Part shown: piece after piece, positions 54,087 to 64,000 of the stretch
Numbering within the stretch: position 1 is the stretch's first letter
How the letters are laid out: every line of letters starts with the position of its first letter
Source of the DNA: DAHUYF01 sp963838385
GTDB lineage: Bacteria; Pseudomonadota; Alphaproteobacteria; ATCC43930; CGMCC-115725
Length of the DNA: 64,000 nucleotides
Assembly (NCBI GenBank): GCA_963838385.1
Contig: CAWIRE010000001.1
Span: forward strand, 806,001-870,000
Direction: 5' to 3'
Made by a program: the position numbers and the translations under genes
The notes under the pieces: model-generated
Database searches by the model: none
Seen by the model: the letters and a program-made list of their open reading frames with translations, nothing else
Told to the model about the DNA's origin: nothing

Positions 54087-54355
54087 AGAGTGCTCTCGCT
54101 TTCCTTTGGAACGATGCGCCCTGGGGACCGACGGTTGTTGTGCCTTGCCTCACTGTCCAACCAGGGCGATTGCCGAACGCCCAGAGGTTGCCGGGAGTTC
54201 CCTGCGATGACGCAGAAAGCTCACAGCCACCCCGAATGATTTCGCCGCGGAAAGCGCCACGCGCCCGGGAACCCGCGGGCGGGGCGCGACGTTGTGGCGG
54301 TAGAATCGCCGTGCGAATCATGAAACCCCGGCGTTCTCGCCGCGCGGAGGCAAGC
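54087..54355. promoter_or_regulatory. divergent control region of the Tad cluster
   Basis: This 269-base gap separates flp (leftward) from the TadE/TadG-like genes (rightward). No gene is seen in it. I find no sigma-54 or clear CtrA (TTAA-N7-TTAA) site, so the promoters remain unassigned. Confidence 0.35.
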
Positions 54356-54892
54356 ATGTTCCTTTCCCGCGGCCGTCGCGTCGCCAGGCGGCGGCTCGCT
54401 GCGCAAGCGCTGCTGCGCGACACCGGCGGCGTGGCGGCGGTCGAGTTCGCGATCGCGGGCCCGGTCACGATCCTGCTCGCCTGCATGGCCGTCGACATGG
54501 GCCTGGCGCTCTTCACCCAGGCTGCGCTCGACAATGCCGCGCGCGACGCGTCCCGCCTCATCATGACGGGACAGGTGCAGATGGCGGGCGGATCGCCGAC
54601 GCCGTTCACCGCGCAGCTCTGCGCCGATGTGAGCTCTCTCGTTCCCTGCGGCAGCGTGCAATACGACGTTGAGGCCGCGAACAGCTTCGCCGCGCTCACG
54701 ACAGCAAAAGTCGACGGCAACGGGACGCTGCTCGATCCGCAATTCGTGCCGGGCGCCGCCGGGCAGGACGTGATGGTGCAGGTCGCCTATTACCGCACCC
54801 CGATCATTCCGTGGCTGAGCGAGTTCCTCGGCGGCAAGAGCGGCCTGCTGCTGATGTCAACCGTCACCTTCCAGAACGAGCCCTTCCCGTGA
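54356..54892 (+). CDS. TadE-like pseudopilin 1
   Basis: A 178-residue minor pilin-like protein of the TadE family. After a basic leader the segment GGVAAVEFAIAGPVTILLAC carries the conserved VEFA Glu and hydrophobic helix of TadE. The rest is a periplasmic domain with Cys residues (LCADVSSLVPCGSVQYDVEA) probably disulfide-bonded. GGAGG precedes ATG 54356 by six bases; longer in-frame starts are rejected. It overlaps the second TadE-like gene (GTGA). Confidence 0.8.
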   Translation: MFLSRGRRVARRRLAAQALLRDTGGVAAVEFAIAGPVTILLACMAVDMGLALFTQAALDNAARDASRLIMTGQVQMAGGSPTPFTAQLCADVSSLVPCGSVQYDVEAANSFAALTTAKVDGNGTLLDPQFVPGAAGQDVMVQVAYYRTPIIPWLSEFLGGKSGLLLMSTVTFQNEPFP

Positions 54893-55407
54893 GGCGGCTC
54901 AGCCGCGACGAGCGTGGCAGCGTCCTGGTCGAGACGGCGCTGGTGGTGCCGCTGCTCTTGCTGCTCATTCTCGGCTGCGTCGAGACGAGCGAAATCCTGC
55001 GCGTCGACATGAAGCTGCGGCAGGCGGCGCAGACGCTGGCCAACCTCGTCGCCGCGCAGAACTCGGTCAACGCCGCGGCCATCGCCAATTTTTGCACCGG
55101 CGCGCAGCTGGTGATGACGCCGTTCGCGGCATCGCCGCTCGCCGGCGCCATCGTCGAGGTCGCCAATTCCGCGACGGGATCGGTGGCGGTCGCCTGGCAG
55201 AACACCTCCTGCGGCGATGCCGCGCCGGTGGCAAACGCCGCGACGCTCGCCGCCTCGCTGGTGCCCAACCCCGATGACAGCGTCGTCATGGTGCAGGCCA
55301 CCTATGTCTACACCGCCTTCAGCAGCTTCGTCCTGCCGGCGGAAATCACCCTGACGCGCATCGCCTATGCCCGGCCACGCAACACCATCGCCGTCGCCGC
55401 CGACTGA
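54889..55407 (+). CDS. TadE-like pseudopilin 2
   Basis: A 172-residue TadE/TadF-type protein. Start GTG at 54889 overlaps the previous stop (GTGA). After RRLSRDERG comes SVLVETALVVPLLLLLILGC, with conserved Glu at position 5 after the cleavage Gly. The periplasmic domain has two Cys (FCTGAQ and TSCGDA). It is followed directly by the TadG-like gene. TadE, TadF and TadG are processed by the prepilin peptidase and needed for pilus assembly. Confidence 0.8.
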   Translation: MRRLSRDERGSVLVETALVVPLLLLLILGCVETSEILRVDMKLRQAAQTLANLVAAQNSVNAAAIANFCTGAQLVMTPFAASPLAGAIVEVANSATGSVAVAWQNTSCGDAAPVANAATLAASLVPNPDDSVVMVQATYVYTAFSSFVLPAEITLTRIAYARPRNTIAVAAD

Positions 55408-55408
55408 G

Positions 55409-56482
55409 ATGACGCAAGGGCGATCCCCGACCGCGGCGCGATCGCCGAGCCTGTCCCTGGCGCGACGATACTGGCGCGAGGAAACCGGCATCGTCGCGGC
55501 GCTCTTTGCCATCATGCTGGTGCCGCTGATCGCCGCCGTCGGCGTCGCGGTCGATTTCTCGCGGGCGGCGCAATTCGAGGCGGCGCTGCAGGGCGCGGTC
55601 AATTCCGCGGCGCTCGCCGGGGCCAGCGCCTATACCAGCCCGGCCTGTCCGGCCACCGCCGTGGCGGCGGCCACCAATTACATGAACGCCGCCCTCAAGA
55701 ACCTGCCGGCAGCGACGAGCACCAAGTTCACGGTCACGCCGGGCTCGCTGTCGGCGCATCGGAAGGTAACCGGCTACACCATCGCGGTCGCCGCCGCCGG
55801 GCAGGTCCAGCCGACCTTCATGAGCCTGTTCGTGAGCGCCATGCCTGCCGCGGCGAGCGCCACCGCCGAAAACCCGGTCGTCACCGCCAGCATCCAGCTC
55901 GGCAGCTTCAACAGCAGCGCCTATGATGCCAATTCGGTCGACTGGTACCCGGTGCCCTGCGACGGCAGCAGCATCCCGCCGCTCTCGGCCCTGACGCGGA
56001 TCTATTCGAACCTCGGCACCTCGTCCGGCAGCGTCACCCTGCATATCGCGAGCACGCAGCGGATCGGCTTCGCGCTGGTGAACGAGACCGACGGCAAATA
56101 CTATGCCGGCTATCGTCAGGACTGGTACGGCAACAACCAGTATGGCGGCACGCCCGGAAGCGTGCATTATTTCTATTCGCACCTGCCCGATCCGAACGGA
56201 GCGGCCTATCCGGCCGTGACGCAGAATTGCAGCCTCCAGGTGTTCGTGGCGCCGACCGGCAAGTCGCCGACCGCACCCCCTCAGGGAAGCTGCTTCACGA
56301 CGCCGTTTTCCGATGCCGCGCCGAGCTGCGCCGAGCTCGGCGCAGGGCAGACGGCATGGTTCGACTGGAACGACATGGGCGGCAATCCCGACGACAAGGA
56401 CTACAACGATGCCGCCTTCAGCTTCTCCTGCTCCGCGTCGAGCAACGGCAACCAGCAGTCGGGCGTCATCCTTGTCAAATAG
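55409..56482 (+). CDS. TadG-like protein with DUF4114-like C-terminus
   Basis: A 357-residue protein. The N-terminal ~160 residues match TadG: ETGIVAALFAIMLVPLIAAV (helix near 27-47), VAVDFSRAAQFEAALQGAVN then SAALAGASAY. TadG normally continues into a von Willebrand A domain of 300+ residues; here the rest (about 170-357) instead has aromatics and Gly/Asn-rich turns and ends with WNDMGGNPDDKDYNDAAFSF, which recalls the DUF4114 motif (DxDYNDxxF). Four Cys at 191, 284, 302 and 310 region. Short, odd for a TadG. ATG 55409 follows the previous stop at two bases. Third gene of the rightward pilus unit. Confidence 0.7.
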   Translation: MTQGRSPTAARSPSLSLARRYWREETGIVAALFAIMLVPLIAAVGVAVDFSRAAQFEAALQGAVNSAALAGASAYTSPACPATAVAAATNYMNAALKNLPAATSTKFTVTPGSLSAHRKVTGYTIAVAAAGQVQPTFMSLFVSAMPAAASATAENPVVTASIQLGSFNSSAYDANSVDWYPVPCDGSSIPPLSALTRIYSNLGTSSGSVTLHIASTQRIGFALVNETDGKYYAGYRQDWYGNNQYGGTPGSVHYFYSHLPDPNGAAYPAVTQNCSLQVFVAPTGKSPTAPPQGSCFTTPFSDAAPSCAELGAGQTAWFDWNDMGGNPDDKDYNDAAFSFSCSASSNGNQQSGVILVK

Positions 56483-56502
56483 GCGCGGGCGGGCCGAGGC
56501 CG

Positions 56503-57654
56503 CTACCGGCCCATCTGCTGTCGGCGCCACGCCGCGGCGTCGGCTTTCCGCTCGCGCAGGAAGCTCGCCAGGTCCGGATCGAGCATGCCGCGCCGGTCGG
56601 CGATCTGATGCAGGCGGAAATCCGGGATCTGGTTGACCTCGACGACGAGCGCGCCGGCATCCACCGGCGCGATGTCCCAGCCGAGCAGCGGCAGATCCGC
56701 CATGACGCCCGCGCCGTCGCGGGCGAGATCGAGCACTGCCGGCCAGTTCGGCACGGCGGCGCCGACGAGCGGCGCGCCGGTATCGGGATGATGGGTCGCG
56801 GGCTCGAAGCCGGTCCGCGTCGCCCGCACCGCGCGCAGGACGCGGCCGCTCGCGAGGTCGAGCTGCGCCAGGAGATTGCCGGCGCGCCAGAAATTGTCGG
56901 CGACATTGACCCCGGCGGGGATCTTCCAGGCGGCGCGCCAGATGCGCGGTCCTTGCGCGGTCACCGCCGTCAGCACGCGGACGGTGGCGAGCCGGTCGCC
57001 GCACAGCGCGCGCGCCGCCGCGTGCGGACTGACGCGCCGTTGAAAGAGATAGCCGGTCGCGTAATGCCGAGCGATGTCGCGCAGCAAGGCATCGAGCGCC
57101 AGCTCCCGGCCGTCGCGGGTCACGCAGGCGTCGCGCGCGGGCTCATAGCGATCGAGGCTGACCGACCCCAGGCTCTGCCGGCCGCGCAGCGGCTTGCCGA
57201 ACAGCGGATACTGGCCGGCATCGGCGAGAAAGGCGCGCAGCTCCGCCTCGCTGCGCAGCAGAAACGGCGACGGCCGGCCGCCGGCGCTATGATAGAGCGC
57301 CACCGTCGGCATCACCGGCAGCCCATGCGCGGCGAGCAGGAAGTCGCAGGCGATCTTGTTGTCGATGAGGCCATAGAGATCGAAGCGGAAATTGGCGCCG
57401 AGCAGGATCCGCCGGGCGCCCTTCACGCCGATAAAGGCGCCCCGCTCGGCGGCCCCGTAGTAGGCGCGGTCGTAGAGCTGCAGCCCCAGATACTCGTCGA
57501 GCGTGAGCCCGCGGCGCAGCCGCAGCGCCAGCCATTCCGCCAGCAGACGCAGCGAGGACGCCCCGTTCTCCGCCGCCGCCCGACGCAGCGCCGCCAGCCG
57601 CGCCGGCGGCTGCGGCGGCTTCGTCACGTCCATAGGCGCGGAGCGATCGGGCAT
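56503..57654 (-). CDS. ATP-grasp enzyme of the sugar-transfer-associated family
   Basis: A 383-residue ATP-grasp ligase of the ATPgrasp_ST type, often found with exopolysaccharide or lipopolysaccharide genes. Seen: LFGKPLRGRQSLGSVSLDRY (the ATP-binding strand and glycine loop, near 155), QRRVSPHAAARALCGDRLAT then VRVLTAVT (about 215), AAWKIPAGVNVADNFWRAGN, and the C-terminal catalytic LPLLGWDIAPVDAGALVVEV then NQIPDF, with Glu/Asn for magnesium. The product ligated is unknown. It converges on the TadG-like gene by 20 bases. MPDRSAPMDV or a start seven codons later are both possible. Confidence 0.75.
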   Translation of the reverse strand: MPDRSAPMDVTKPPQPPARLAALRRAAAENGASSLRLLAEWLALRLRRGLTLDEYLGLQLYDRAYYGAAERGAFIGVKGARRILLGANFRFDLYGLIDNKIACDFLLAAHGLPVMPTVALYHSAGGRPSPFLLRSEAELRAFLADAGQYPLFGKPLRGRQSLGSVSLDRYEPARDACVTRDGRELALDALLRDIARHYATGYLFQRRVSPHAAARALCGDRLATVRVLTAVTAQGPRIWRAAWKIPAGVNVADNFWRAGNLLAQLDLASGRVLRAVRATRTGFEPATHHPDTGAPLVGAAVPNWPAVLDLARDGAGVMADLPLLGWDIAPVDAGALVVEVNQIPDFRLHQIADRRGMLDPDLASFLRERKADAAAWRRQQMGR

Positions 57655-57876
57655 CGATGCGGGCAGTCTCTCTCCGGCGGAAGCCGCGGCGCGGGCGCCG
57701 CCGGCGCGGGATATGTCGATGTCATTCTAGGGAACGCCGCCGTTCGCCATCCCCGTGCCGCGGGAGCCCGGTTAAATCGCTGTCATTGAGGGCTTCCCCG
57801 GTCACGCGCCGGTCTCCCGCCGCCTAGATAAAAGGTGAAGGGGCGCAGTGCCCCGCTTAGATCGAGGTCAGTCATC

Positions 57877-58362
57877 ATGAGAGTGAGCATACCATTCCTT
57901 GCCGCCGCGCTGCTCGCCGGCGTCGGCTCCATCGGGATCGTCCCCGCCTTCGCCCAGACCACGCCTCCCGCCGCCGCTGCCGGCGGGGCGCAATCCGGCG
58001 TGCACCATTGGGCGCGAGAGCGGATGCTGCCCGGACAGCGCGTCGCGGGCAAGATCGCCTTCCTGAAGGCGGAGCTCAAGATCACGCCGGCGCAGGAGGC
58101 GCAATGGGCGCCGGTCGCCGCCGCGATGCGCGACAACGCCCAGGCGCTCGACCGGGCGATCACGACGGCGCGGCACGAGCAGCGGCCGATGGACGCGATC
58201 CGGCGCATCGCGTTGCGCGCGGACTTCGCCAAGGTCCGCGACGAGAACACGGCGCGTTTCCTGGCCGCGTTCAAGCCGCTCTATGCGGGCCTGTCACCGA
58301 GCCAGCAGCAGGTGGCGAACGAGCTGTTCACGTCGCATCACGGGTGGCATCGCCGCGCGTGA
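57877..58362 (+). CDS. Spy/CpxP-like LTXXQ periplasmic protein
   Basis: A 161-residue exported helical protein. Signal MRVSIPFLAAALLAGVGSIG, cleavage at AFAQ. Then two copies of the family motif: LKITPAQEAQWAPV (near 66-79) and LSPSQQQVANELF (near 141-153), with basic helices between (RRIALRADFAKVRDENTARF). Members are ATP-independent periplasmic chaperones or metal/stress sensors. ATG 57877 has GAGGT upstream; an in-frame ATG at 57835 lies in the leader. Confidence 0.8.
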   Translation: MRVSIPFLAAALLAGVGSIGIVPAFAQTTPPAAAAGGAQSGVHHWARERMLPGQRVAGKIAFLKAELKITPAQEAQWAPVAAAMRDNAQALDRAITTARHEQRPMDAIRRIALRADFAKVRDENTARFLAAFKPLYAGLSPSQQQVANELFTSHHGWHRRA

Positions 58363-58435
58363 GGCCGCTTGCGACGGCCGCCGGGGCAGACCCGGCGGCC
58401 GTCGGGTCTTGCTTGTCGCAAGCGTGTCAGCGTCA

Positions 58436-58675
58436 TCAAAGCCGCTTCTTCGCGAAGGCTCTGCCCGACGGCGACTTCAGATATTTTTCGAATGCGAGCG
58501 CCTGCTTTTCGTCAGAGAATGCGATGTAGGTCTTGATCGCGCACGGGACGTATTTCGAGGTGTGTGAAACTTCGCCGGCGTTGTGCTTTTTCAAGCGGGC
58601 GCGTAGGTCGGCAGTGATCCCGACATAGTAGCGCCCGACATGCGCCAGGCTTCGAAGAATATACACGTAGACCAT
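58436..58675 (-). CDS. GIY-YIG domain protein, UPF0213 type
   Basis: A 79-residue stand-alone GIY-YIG fold. Seen: VYVYILRSLAHVGRYYVGIT (VYIL and YVGIT, the GIY-YIG strands), the conserved Arg in LRARLKKHNAG, and EKYLKSPSGRAFAKKR with a basic end. The Glu of the FEKYLK region fits the active-site acid. Function of the stand-alone small type is unclear; DNA structure or repair related. Next to the tRNA gene, in the same direction, with 105 bases between. Confidence 0.8.
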   Translation of the reverse strand: MVYVYILRSLAHVGRYYVGITADLRARLKKHNAGEVSHTSKYVPCAIKTYIAFSDEKQALAFEKYLKSPSGRAFAKKRL

Positions 58676-58753
58676 AAATGAGCTTCCCGGCCTGCCGAGC
58701 CGTAGCTCGCGGACGCATCGCCCGCCTTCGCCCTTCGGGCTCCGGCGCGGCAG

Positions 58754-58778
58754 CCTTCGCTCGCTTCGCGAGCGAAGG
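58754..58778 (-). terminator. perfect 11-base-stem hairpin after the tRNA
   Basis: CCTTCGCTCGC, loop TTC, GCGAGCGAAGG (58754-58778). It lies on the 3-prime side of the tRNA gene, two bases from its CCA. It has no T run. It may be a terminator or processing structure for the tRNA transcript; a further hairpin (GCCCTTCGGGC) follows at 58731-58741. Confidence 0.5.
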
Positions 58779-58779
58779 C

Positions 58780-58856
58780 TGGTGGGCCCGGCAGGACTCG
58801 AACCTGCGACAACACCGTTATGAGCGGCGCGTTCTAACCAGCTGAACTACAGGCCC
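58780..58856 (-). tRNA. tRNA with CAU anticodon (Ile2 or elongator Met)
   Basis: Cloverleaf on the minus strand: acceptor GGGCCTG pairs with CGGGCCC, D arm GTTCAGCTGGTTAGAAC, anticodon arm with loop CTCATAA (anticodon CAT), T arm GCAGGTTCGAGTCCTGC, and encoded CCA (58780-58782). The CAU anticodon means either elongator Met or Ile2, where C34 is modified to lysidine. The GGGCCT acceptor start is common in alphaproteobacterial CAU tRNAs; the identity elements do not let me decide by eye. It is not the initiator, which has a C1-A72 mismatch. Confidence 0.92.
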
Positions 58857-58861
58857 GAAAC

Positions 58862-58970
58862 CAGATGACAGGGATCAGAAGTCAGAAGACAGGGATCAGG
58901 TATCAGGGATCAGAGGGGCGGTGTCAACGCGCCCCCTTCTGATCCCTGATCCCTGACATCTGTCCTCTGA
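58862..58970. repeat. inverted arrays of CAGGGATCAG units before rpoD end
   Basis: Left arm: repeats of ACAGGGATCAG and TATCAGGGATCAG (58868-58914). Right arm, after a GC-rich loop: CTTCTGATCCCTGATCCCTGA (58938-58956) and TCTGTCCTCTGATC. The arms can pair into a long hairpin adjacent to the rpoD stop. It resembles in plan, not in sequence, the element at 25711-25795. Likely functions at the rpoD 3-prime end, or as a repeat of mobile origin. Confidence 0.5.
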
Positions 58971-60938
<1,968 letters not shown>

Positions 60939-61063
60939 CTCTGATCCCGCCCGTCAATGACGTCCCAAACGCGACGATGGGACGCCGCGCGGTGCCCAGC
61001 CCGCCCGTCCCACTCCGCCGACGATACCTCCGCTGCGCCGCCCCCCGGCAGCCCGGCCGCCGC

Positions 61064-62885
61064 TCAACGGATTCCCCCTCCCGTTGCGCCGTCATCCTCT
61101 TTGTTCGTCTCAAGCACTGTCTGCTGCAACCGTCCCCAGGTTTCGTCGCTGACATCCTCGACGAAGCTCCGCGCAGCTTCCGCCACCTGTTGCGTCACGT
61201 GACGCTGTTGTAGCCGGTCTCTGGTATCGATCCAACCCATCCGGACCGTTTCTGCATCCGCTTCCGGTCGCGCGAAAGCGGCGTGTTTCAGCACCTGCGG
61301 CGACAGCACCCCCTGCACGACCCTGGCGTACCCATTCTCAGTGAGGTGGAGCTTGAGCATCGGACCGTCAAGATCCGGATTTAGGGCGTGAAGTCTTAAG
61401 ATTTCGTGGCAGAGCTTGTCAAGGCGGGGGTCCCCCAGCTGCACTTCGGCCAGCTCCTCGGCGACCTCGTGCAACAGGAAGGAGTGATTGAGCAGCGCGG
61501 CCAGCAGCACCTCCTGCTGGCGCCGGCGCAACAGCCTCGGATCGGCCGCGGGCGGCGTCTCGGCAAGGCCCGGCCGCTCGCGCGCGGCGCCGGGAGGGCG
61601 GCGGAAGCGGCCCGGCCGGCGGCCGGGGCGGCGAGCGAGGGCGAAGAGCCGCTCGCGGAAGAAGCTGCGATAATGCTCCTGCACCGAGCGATCGGCGATC
61701 GAGCGCACGCGGTTCTCCAGCCGCTGGTCCAGCGCGGCGCGGCGCTCCGGCGTATCGCTGGGCTGCGCCGTCTCGAGCTGCCACAGGGCCTCGGCGAGCG
61801 GCTTGGCGCGGGCCAGCACCTCGCTCATGGCGGCCTCGCCGTGATGAAGGACCAGCGTGTCGGGATCCTCGCCCTCCGGCAGCGTGGCAAAGCGCAGGCT
61901 CTGGCCGGGCTTCAGCAGCGGCAGCGCCCGCTCCAGCGCCCGGCCGGCGGCGCGTTGGCCCGCGGCATCGCCGTCGAAGCACAGCACCGGCTCAGGCGCC
62001 AGCCGCCACAGCTCCTCGAGCTGCGCCTCGGTGAGCGCGGTGCCGAGCGGGGCGACGGCGGTGGTAAAGCCGGCGCGGTGCAGCGCGATGACATCCATAT
62101 AGCCCTCGGTGACGATCGCCGAGGGCTGGCGCGATGCCGCCGCGCGGGCCTGCGCCCAGCCGTAAAGCACGCGGCCTTTCTGGAACAGCGGCGTCTCCGG
62201 CGAATTGAGGTATTTCGGCTGGCCCTCGTCGAGCACGCGGCCGCCGAAGGCGATGACGCGGCCCTGCCGGTCGCCGATCGGGAAGATGATGCGCTTGCGG
62301 AAATAGTCGTAGCTGGCACCGCTTTCGGGAGTGCGCAGCAGCCCGGCCTCGATCAGCAGCGGCTCGGGAAAGGTCTTGGCGAGCGCGCGCTTCAGCCCGT
62401 CCCGCGCCTCGGGCGCAAGCCCCAGGCGGAAGCGGCGCAGCGTCGAAAGATCGAGCCCGCGGCGATCGAGATAGAGCCGCGCCTCGCGGCCTTGCGGCCC
62501 GTGCAGCGTCTCCTCGAAGAAGACGCAGGCGGCCTCGATCGCGCCGCGAATCGTCGCCTGCCGCTCGGAGGTCTCGCGCTCGGCGCGCGTCTGGCGCGGC
62601 AGCTCGAGCCCGGCCTGGCGCGCGAGCTGCTCCACCGCTTCGGGAAAGGTCGAGATTCTCCTGCTGCATCGAGAAGCCGATGACGTCGCCATGGGCGCCG
62701 CAGCCGAAGCAGTGATAGAAGCCCTTGTCCTCGACGACGCTGAAGGACGGGGTCTTCTCCTTGTGGAAGGGGCAGAGGCCGATGTACTCGCGACCGCGCT
62801 TTACCAGCGTCACGCGGCGGCCGACGATGGCGGCAAGCGAGACCCGCGCGCGCAACTCGTCGAGGAACCCGGGCGGGAAGGCCAT
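61064..62885 (-). CDS. dnaG: DNA primase, one frameshift
   Basis: DnaG makes RNA primers at the replication fork. Corrected length 606 residues. CHC2 zinc domain LCPFHKEKTPSFSV then KGFYHCFGCGAHGD (residues 38-65). TOPRIM core: AIVTEGYMDVIALHRAGFTT (Glu of the EGYMD motif near 265) and CFDGDAAGQRAAGRAL; toprim DxD is intact. C-terminal DnaB-binding domain present. The frame shifts by one extra base at 62648-62649 (plus strand GG), between SMQQENLD and FPEAVEQLARQAGL. Since dnaG is essential, this extra base is probably not in the living genome. Start ATG 62885 begins MAFPPGFLDELRARV. Confidence 0.93.
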
Positions 62886-63014
62886 GAGCTCGCTGCTTCC
62901 AGCTTTCTGCCGACGGCTCAGGCGATGCCGGCGGCGGTCGCGAGTGTAGCGCACCGCGCCCCGCCAGCGAAAGCCGGGTGTCGCGCGCGCCGTGCCGCGA
63001 GCGCGTTCGACCGC

Positions 63015-63422
63015 TCAGCGCTTCGGCTGGTCGGCGGCGAAGGCATCGAGCCGCACCGGCGCCACGCCATCCTGCCGCATCCCCAACGCCGCCCCGGCGG
63101 CGGCGGAAAGGTCGATGATGCGCCCGTCCACATAGGGGCCGCGGTCGTTGACCCGCACCGTCACCGTCCGCCCGTTCTCCAGATTGGTGACGCGCAGCAC
63201 CGTGTCGAAGGGCAGGCGGCGGTGGGCGGCGGTGAAGGCATGCTGGTCGAAGCGCTCGCCATCGGCGGTGAGCCTGCCCTGATGCGACTTGCCGTACCAG
63301 GAGGCCGTTCCTTGCTGGGTGAAGAACGGCTTGGGCGGCAGCGGCGGGGGCGGCGGCGCGGCGCAGCCGGCAAGGCCGAGCAGCACGACCAGCAGGGGCG
63401 AATATCGGCGGACGGCGCGCAA
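63015..63422 (-). CDS. rlpA: RlpA-like septal lipoprotein
   Basis: A 135-residue lipoprotein with a double-psi beta-barrel. Signal with lipobox LGLAGCAAP (Cys20), a Pro-rich linker (PPPPPLPPKP), then QQGTASWYGKSHQGRLTADG, FDQHAFTAAHRRLPFDTVLR, and NGRTVTVRVNDRGPYVDGRI then IDLSAAAGAALGM, the RlpA/expansin-like signature with the catalytic Asp of NDRGPY. The SPOR domain found in longer RlpA proteins is absent. Cleaves glycan strands lacking stem peptides at the septum. Confidence 0.88.
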   Translation of the reverse strand: MRAVRRYSPLLVVLLGLAGCAAPPPPPLPPKPFFTQQGTASWYGKSHQGRLTADGERFDQHAFTAAHRRLPFDTVLRVTNLENGRTVTVRVNDRGPYVDGRIIDLSAAAGAALGMRQDGVAPVRLDAFAADQPKR

Positions 63423-63494
63423 CTCTGGATTAACGCCCGAAACCCGCGCCGGTTCAACCTCCGCGCACCTGCCGCCCGCGTCTCTTTCGGGCGG

Positions 63495-63950
63495 TCAGCC
63501 CAGCAGGCGCTTTACCACCTGGCTCGCCTTGGCAGCGTCCATCTGGCCGGCATAGCGCTCCTTGAGCGCGGCCATGGTGCGGCCCATATCCTTCAGGCCC
63601 TGGGCGCCCACGGCGGCGATCACCTCCCTGGCCGCCGCCTCGAGCTCGGCATCGCCGAGCTGCTTGGGCAGGAAGCGCTCGATGATGGCGATCTCGCCGC
63701 GCTCCTTCTCGGCAAGCTCGGGCCGCTTGCCCTGCTCGTAGAGCGCGATCGAGTCGCGGCGCTGCTTGATCATGCCGAGCAGCATCTGCTGGATCTCGGC
63801 GTCGCCGATGGCCTCGGACTTGCCCTTGCCGCGGGCGTCGATATCCTGCTCCTTGAGCTTGGCGATGACCAGCCGCAGGGTCGAGACATCGAGCTCGTCG
63901 CGCGCCTTCATCGCCGCTTTCAGCGCTTCGGTGAATCTCTGCCGCAGCAT
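63495..63950 (-). CDS. GatB/YqeY domain protein
   Basis: A 151-residue all-helical YqeY-family protein. MLRQRFTEALKAAMKARDEL and STLRLVIAKLKEQDIDARGK open the domain; IAIIERFLPKQLGDAELEAA and GAQGLKDMGRTMAALKERYA close it, both family hallmarks of GatB-tail-like proteins. Adjacent to dnaG and rpoD in most alphaproteobacteria (with carA divergent just beyond). Role in tRNA-dependent amidation is presumed but not shown. Nothing is seen after it to 64000 except its promoter region. Confidence 0.88.
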   Translation of the reverse strand: MLRQRFTEALKAAMKARDELDVSTLRLVIAKLKEQDIDARGKGKSEAIGDAEIQQMLLGMIKQRRDSIALYEQGKRPELAEKERGEIAIIERFLPKQLGDAELEAAAREVIAAVGAQGLKDMGRTMAALKERYAGQMDAAKASQVVKRLLG

Positions 63951-64000
63951 CGCGTCCTCCGCGCCTGATCGCCTGAATCGTGCGGACGTTACTCAACGGC

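Noticed and set aside
55409..56482. Ordinary TadG with vWA domain
   Set aside because: The protein is too short and shows no MIDAS DxSxS motif in its C-terminal half.

Overview
The window is about 64 kb of GC-rich, densely coding DNA from an alphaproteobacterium, probably of the Rhodospirillales or Hyphomicrobiales type; I cannot place it more precisely. The grounds are the yqeY-rlpA-dnaG-rpoD cluster at the right end, a Caulobacter-style Tad/Cpa pilus cluster, a RpoD with the long alphaproteobacterial acidic insertion, a MlaC/HpnM-type secreted protein, several small exported protein types common in soil alphaproteobacteria, and the palindromic intergenic repeats typical of that class.

Layout. 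0-7.9 kb: end of an ArsB/SLC13-type permease, a diguanylate cyclase, a hotdog thioesterase overlapping a bile-acid-symporter-like permease, an MFS carrier, an HMG-CoA-lyase-like enzyme convergent with a CaiB-type CoA transferase, and a DUF2892-like membrane protein. 7.9-19.3 kb: an accessory region of less ordinary composition with small secreted or membrane proteins (entericidin-like lipoprotein, peptidoglycan-binding lipoprotein, several 40-120 aa proteins), a Tat-exported HAD-family protein, a CGNR zinc-finger regulator, decayed fragments (MmgE/PrpD, LuxR HTH, OmpA), short dispersed repeats, and an IS4-family element nested in inverted repeat modules. 19.4-24.8 kb: a methionine operon, arsR-methyltransferase fusion, metF and metH, preceded by AT-rich palindromes. 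25-29.5 kb: MlaC-like protein, EttA, an unknown Pro/Ala-rich protein and a metallophosphoesterase. 29.6-32.7 kb: a phage-shock locus, pspF divergent from pspA-pspB-pspC-yccF, with a recognisable sigma-54 promoter in front of pspA. 32.7-45 kb: an orphan RND pump, coniferyl-aldehyde-type dehydrogenase, a lone molybdopterin hydroxylase large subunit beside an FAH-family enzyme, a chemoreceptor, a beta-hydroxyacid dehydrogenase and acetoacetyl-CoA reductase. 45-56.5 kb: a complete Tad pilus cluster (flp, cpaA-F, tadB, tadC, tadD leftward; two TadE-like genes and a TadG-like gene rightward). 56.5-64 kb: ATP-grasp enzyme, Spy/CpxP-like protein, GIY-YIG protein, a CAU-anticodon tRNA, rpoD, dnaG, rlpA, yqeY.

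A cross-cutting observation is that at least six recognisable genes (metH twice, metF, the arsR-methyltransferase, pspF, dnaG) are each interrupted by a single extra base, nearly always in a short G/C run. Because dnaG is essential, I read most of these as sequence or assembly indels rather than real gene loss, and annotate the genes across the shift. Candidates for novelty are the TadG-like protein with a DUF4114-like C-terminus, a palindromic repeat translated inside pspF, the nested inverted repeats around the IS4 element, and the low-complexity insert in the RND pump.
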